DNA of 64,000 nucleotides, taken from assembly GCA_034231615.1 (NCBI GenBank), contig CM067306.1, forward strand, positions 64,383,790-64,447,789, in the 5' to 3' direction. The stretch comes from Meghimatium bilineatum (taxonomy: Eukaryota; Mollusca; Gastropoda; Stylommatophora; Philomycidae). Positions within the stretch are counted from its first letter, which is position 1; each line of letters starts with the position of its first letter. The notes under the pieces were generated by a model. That model was given only the letters and a program-made list of their open reading frames with translations. It was not told the DNA's origin and did not search any database. This document shows, one piece after another, positions 60,075 through 64,000 of the stretch. Made by a program: the position numbers and the translations under genes.

Positions 60075-60400
60075 CAAACTGGCTGTTGCAATATGGCTCT
60101 GGTTGTACTATTTGTTGTATATTGCTTCCTAAGTATTGAGTGTGGCTTTGTTTCATTTATTTTCTTTCCAGGTGCCATTTGTAATTATAAAAAAATTATA
60201 CCTTTCAGCAGAAATATACAATTACCAAATGTATCAAATTTATTGAAAAGCTTCATTTCTCTGTGCAGAATAAACCAATATATTTTTAGTAGTTGTCAAT
60301 CGACATCACCCGGATTAGTGGTTATTAACCTTTTTTTCTTTTGAGCAAATTTTATTTGTATAGCCGCTCGAGGTTATCGGTGATGTAATTATGAATCAAA
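60075..60400 (+). other. NBR1-like 3'UTR
   Basis: Non-coding sequence after the TAA. The first good polyadenylation hexamer, AATAAA at 60269-60274, is about 195 bases after the stop; another lies inside the SINE that follows. The exact cleavage site is not visible. Confidence 0.55.
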
Positions 60401-60404
60401 GCAC

Positions 60405-60600
60405 CTCACCAAAGATGGATGTGTCTGACCATTAGCGCAAATAAAATAATGACACAACGCAATACCATTCTCTGGATTACATCCTGCTGGAAATCTATTA
60501 GGACCATTATCTGCTTTAAGAGAGATCCAGCAGGAGTTTTAGAAAGGTCCAGCAGGAGTTTTAGAGCGAACACTGAAGGAGAAGAATCAAAGAGCTTCTT
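60405..60600 (+). mobile_element. SINE-B copy with duplicated 3' segment
   Basis: CCAAAGATGGATGTGTCTGA, GCGCAAATAAAATAATGACA, CTCTGGATTACATCCTGCTG, then GATCCAGCAGGAGTTTTAGA repeated once with a variant, and a GAAGGAGAAGAA tail. Confidence 0.82.
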
Positions 60601-60939
60601 ATGTCTGGCTATACTTGGGGATTCCCCCTGCAACTAATCCAGAGAAATTATATTTAAATATTTCTTTTATATATTTTTCCAAATAATTTAATACAGTGAC
60701 CTTTCTATGGACCACTCTCTACCCAGGTCTGTGACACTCTCATCCCCAAATTGTTCACGTTATCTTTGTAATACACCCAATAGGTGGGGGCCATATGGTA
60801 TATATTGGGAACCATTGATCCACATAACTTGTCTGCTAAACTAAGATTAAATCCAATTCTCTTAAGCAACTTTGTGTGTAACATTGTCATTTTCTTAGGC
60901 AACTTCTTGTTAGCCTTGTCATTTTCGTAGGCAATTTCT

Positions 60940-61292
60940 TGTTAACATTGTCATTTTTGTCACAACTTCCTGCTACCAGTACTTTGTCACAACTTCCTGC
61001 TACCAGTACTTTGTCACAACTTCCTGCTACCAGTACTTTGTCACAACGTCCTGTTATCAGTTCTTTGTCACAACTCTCTGCTATCAGTGCTTTGTCACAA
61101 CGTCCTGCTACCAGTGCTCTGTAACAACTTCCTGTTATCAGTACTCTGTCACAACTTCCTGTTATCAGTGCTCTGTCACAACTTCCTGTTATCAGTGCTG
61201 TCACAACTTCCTGTTATCAGTGCTCTGTCACAACTTCCTGTTATCAGTGCTCTGTCACACCTTCCTGTAATCAGTGCTCTGTCACAACTTCC
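60940..61292. repeat. 28-bp minisatellite, about 12 units
   Basis: Units TGTCACAACTTCCTGCTACC, then AGTACTT, grading into CTGTTATCAGTGCTC variants towards the right; the gradient suggests growth from one end. Confidence 0.92.
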
Positions 61293-61299
61293 CGCTGAT

Positions 61300-62960
61300 T
61301 TTAAAAAAACCTGTCATATACCGCATGTCTGTCATTAGGAAGTCGCAAGGAGGGATTTTGTAGCTGTCTTCCTGCTTGAAAGTAGGCACTGTCTAAACAA
61401 AGGATTGACATTCTAATACTGAATTCCGTGTCAGAAAATCAATGATTTGAATATTATATTACACAAGCACAAATTGTTCAGTTTTTACACTTTTAGAGAA
61501 TCCTTAACTTAGCAAGACAATGTTAGATTCTGAACACATACTTCAAGACTGCCCAGACTTTCAGTGAACTGCTTGGTAAGATGCTGGCTACACTGGACTA
61601 AGGCAAATCTTTGGGGCAGCCTCTTTGACCTGGAGAAGGCAATTGAAATCTGATATGCTTGGTCATATACTGTAAATGTACAGTTCTGCAGCGAACTAAC
61701 AGTAAAGCATATTCATTGACTTGAATCTCGAAAAGAAATCAAAGTAGTTATTGTAGAATGAACAGAGAAGGAATCAAGACAATGAACGTTCATGAGTATT
61801 GAAACCAGTTGTATAATTTAGTTCAGGAAATGTCCTTTTGTTCATTTTTATGTTGCATAACAATTGTTACATTTATAAGCTTGTTTAGTATTAGGCTAGA
61901 AGTTGTTTATTTCTGGGCAGTCTGTGACAAATAATTGTGTCTTGATATGTATATGTTGTATGTATATTTTCTAGACATATTTTGTCTTCATAATTTTTGT
62001 TTCCATGATGTCAAACCATCAAGTTTAGACATTGAAATATTGAGAACTATGATGTAAAACCATCAAGTTTAGACATTGAAATATTGAGAGCTATGATAAG
62101 TTTAATATTGTGTAAATATATCTAGTTTTTTTTTTTTTAAATTGGCTTCAGCAACACTCATGTTAATGCAGACTTGCTGTACGTTCGATACTTTGATTTG
62201 GTTAGTAGACTGGGTGTGATATGTCAACCTTTAGTTGATTTAGTTTCTGATATTTGACGCAGCCTGATCAAGGTTTGTCGTTGATGTCACAATCCATATT
62301 TTTTAACCTATAGAATACAGACTAGATTTTTTACATTTCATTGTGAGCACATTGAATAGTCGTGAGTTTTTTGTTGGTATTTCACACTATTTCGTCTATA
62401 TAATAATAATGTTGACCCATAACCCATCTGGGTTGTAGAGGTACCACATTGGAGACATCAGCGTGAACAGCTTTCCAAACACCTCTAATCTTCAGCCATT
62501 CAGATGAATGTAGAAAAATCATGCAGCTATTTTGTTATGTAAGGGGATGTATAATTCTTTGCATGTCAATACTCAACAGTAGCATTTCAATGAGAACAGT
62601 TTTACTTGGCAGAGCCAAATTCCTCTTCGAAACTTCGCTTATCGACAAGCATAAATAGCAAAACTGTCATTCAACATCATTTTACCTGAAATTATTGTCC
62701 TTTTTCTGCCTGTCGTTGTAAGATAACTGAGTTTTGAGTTTTCAATCTATTATTGTCTATCTATATAGTTCTCATCCACCTCTGTGGTACAGGGAGGGTT
62801 CCACCTCTGTGGTACAGGGAGGATCCTGGGCTGCAAAGGTTTAATTACCACTAAAGGCATTTGTGCATCCAGACCGTTCAGACCGCAGTGACAACTAATT
62901 GTGTTTATATAACCTAGATAATCATACAGTCGATATGTGCTTGGTTGACCACTACATCAT
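61300..62960. other. Downstream intergenic, no gene recognised
   Basis: No exon or retroelement is evident. A tandem duplication of about 50 bp (AACCATCAAGTTTAGACATT) is at 62025-62098 and a short repeat, CCACCTCTGTGGTACAGGGA, occurs twice at 62776 and 62801. Confidence 0.5.
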
Positions 62961-62969
62961 GTATAGAAT

Positions 62970-63615
62970 ATGCTGTTAATATAAACAAAATGCACTAGAT
63001 TCTTGTTGACATAAACAAAATGCACTAGATTCTTGTTGACATAAACAAAATGCACTAGATTCTTGTTGACATAAACAAAATGCACTAGATTCTTGTTCAC
63101 ATAAACAAAATGCACTAGATTCTTGTTGACATAAATAAAATGCACTAGCTTCATGTTAATATAAACAAAATACAGTAGCTTCTTGTTAACTGAATTGGAG
63201 GCTACAGAAATGTGGTTTCTGAGAAGAATGATGAAAATACCATGGACAGCCAAGAAAACTAATGCAGAGGTTCTCATTGATGCTGGCATAAAAATATCAA
63301 TCATATCAAACATTAGAGACAGACAGTCAAGGTTTCTAGGGTATGTGCTGAGAAGAACACAGCTTGAACACTTAATAACCGCTGGAAAGATCAAAGGGAG
63401 AAGAGATAGGGGTCGACAAAGAGAAAAGTTATTAGATGGGCTTGTATCATGGCACCGTGGAAGCTCACCAACCGAGCTTATTGACAACACAAGAGACAGA
63501 GAGTCGTGGAGAAACATGATCGCCTACGCCAGTCAGCATGGCTTTGATTGATTGATTCTTGTTAACATAAAATTCACTAGCTTTTTGTTAATATAAACAA
63601 AATGCACTAGCTTCT
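62970..63615. repeat. 30-bp minisatellite interrupted by a LINE tail
   Basis: Units GACATAAACAAAATGCACTA, then GATTCTTGTT, about seven before and two after the insertion at 63191-63555. Confidence 0.92.
63191..63555 (+). mobile_element. LINE tail inserted in the minisatellite
   Basis: Open frame: ELEATEMWFLRRMMKIPWTA, IRDRQSRFLGYVLRRTQLEH, KIKGRRDRGRQREKLLDGL, then ESWRNMIAYASQHGFD and a (TTGA)n-like tail. It is the intact C terminus of an RTE/CR1-like ORF. The repeat TTCTTGTTAAC flanks it (63180-63190 and 63556-63566), although the array itself contains similar bases. Confidence 0.87.
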
Positions 63616-63944
63616 TAATTTGGTGATCTAGGTTTGATTTCAGAAAAATTATTTGTACACCTCTAACAAGTATTGTGAATTAAATGAAATGTAATAGAAA
63701 GGTCCTAAGGTTCTAGCTTAAGAAAACGAGTGGCAACCTTCTAGTAAAGTAAATGTGGTAGACCTGATGCTGACCACATCACATCTAGATATGCAGTTAG
63801 TTAACTAAAATGTGGATCTAACATCATATTCCCCAATACACTGGTGGGAGGGGTGTGACTTTGCATTTGACCTGTAGATAGACTTTTTAAAATAACAATT
63901 GAAAAAAAATGTTTTACAGACGAGTATGGTGTAGAACATTGCTT

Positions 63945-64000
63945 GTTATGCGTTCATTATCAAATTTCTGCAGATGAAAAGATTATAGTCCAGAGAATGG
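63945..64000 (-). mobile_element. SINE 3' end at the window edge
   Basis: TGCGTTCATTATCAAATTTC, CTGCAGATGAAAAG and AGTCCAGAGAATGG are the reversed 3' end of SINE-A/B, cut by the end of the window. Confidence 0.65.

Noticed and set aside
57782..58082. Two 95-residue frames on opposite strands
   Set aside because: Mutual shadows in intron 16 with no motif or splice context.

Overview
This is a window of animal nuclear DNA. It has split genes with GT-AG introns, non-LTR retrotransposon fragments in many states of decay, short interspersed elements, and minisatellites in most introns. The retrotransposon tails and the protein divergence suggest a lophotrochozoan, most likely a mollusc. That placement is inference; nothing in the window fixes the species.

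Layout. Positions 1-7198 hold two and a third tandem copies of a segment of about 3.1-3.2 kb. Each full copy carries two minus-strand exons of FOXRED1, the FAD-dependent oxidoreductase linked to mitochondrial complex I assembly: a 200-bp exon with the Rossmann GxGxxG motif and a 126-bp exon. From 7.2 to 18.1 kb is a repeat-rich intergenic stretch. It contains a 1.77-kb I-type LINE fragment (RT end plus RNase H) inserted in one arm of a perfect inverted repeat, and a broken minus-strand gene encoding coiled coils and a MATH/TRAF-like domain.

From 18,167 to 60,074 on the plus strand is one large gene that I reconstruct as 17 coding exons, 4,638 bp including the stop (1,545 residues), with every splice junction in phase. 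Its order is PB1 domain, long disordered region, ZZ zinc finger, Cys-rich stretches, an acidic LIR-type motif (FCVI), coiled coil, amphipathic helix and C-terminal UBA. This is the layout of the selective-autophagy receptor NBR1, but I find no exon for the four-tryptophan (FW/NBR1) domain that normally defines the family. Downstream, 60-64 kb is 3'UTR, minisatellites and retroelement scraps.

The most unusual structure is around exon 4 of the NBR1-like gene. The DNA spanning its 3' splice site has been amplified into an array of roughly 45-50 units upstream. The DNA spanning its 5' splice site has been amplified about nine times downstream. The exon therefore sits between arrays of duplicated acceptors and duplicated donors. 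A smaller duplication of an exon end with its donor occurs in the FOXRED1 exons.

Mobile DNA. An I-type LINE and two related SINE families (A, about 280 bp; B, about 153 bp) all end in (GAA)n, consistent with the LINE mobilising the SINEs. Several insertions have exact target-site duplications, so their relative ages can be read. Other families are LINE tails ending in (TGA)n or (TTGA)n, tRNA-headed SINEs, and a foldback MITE with TA target duplication.
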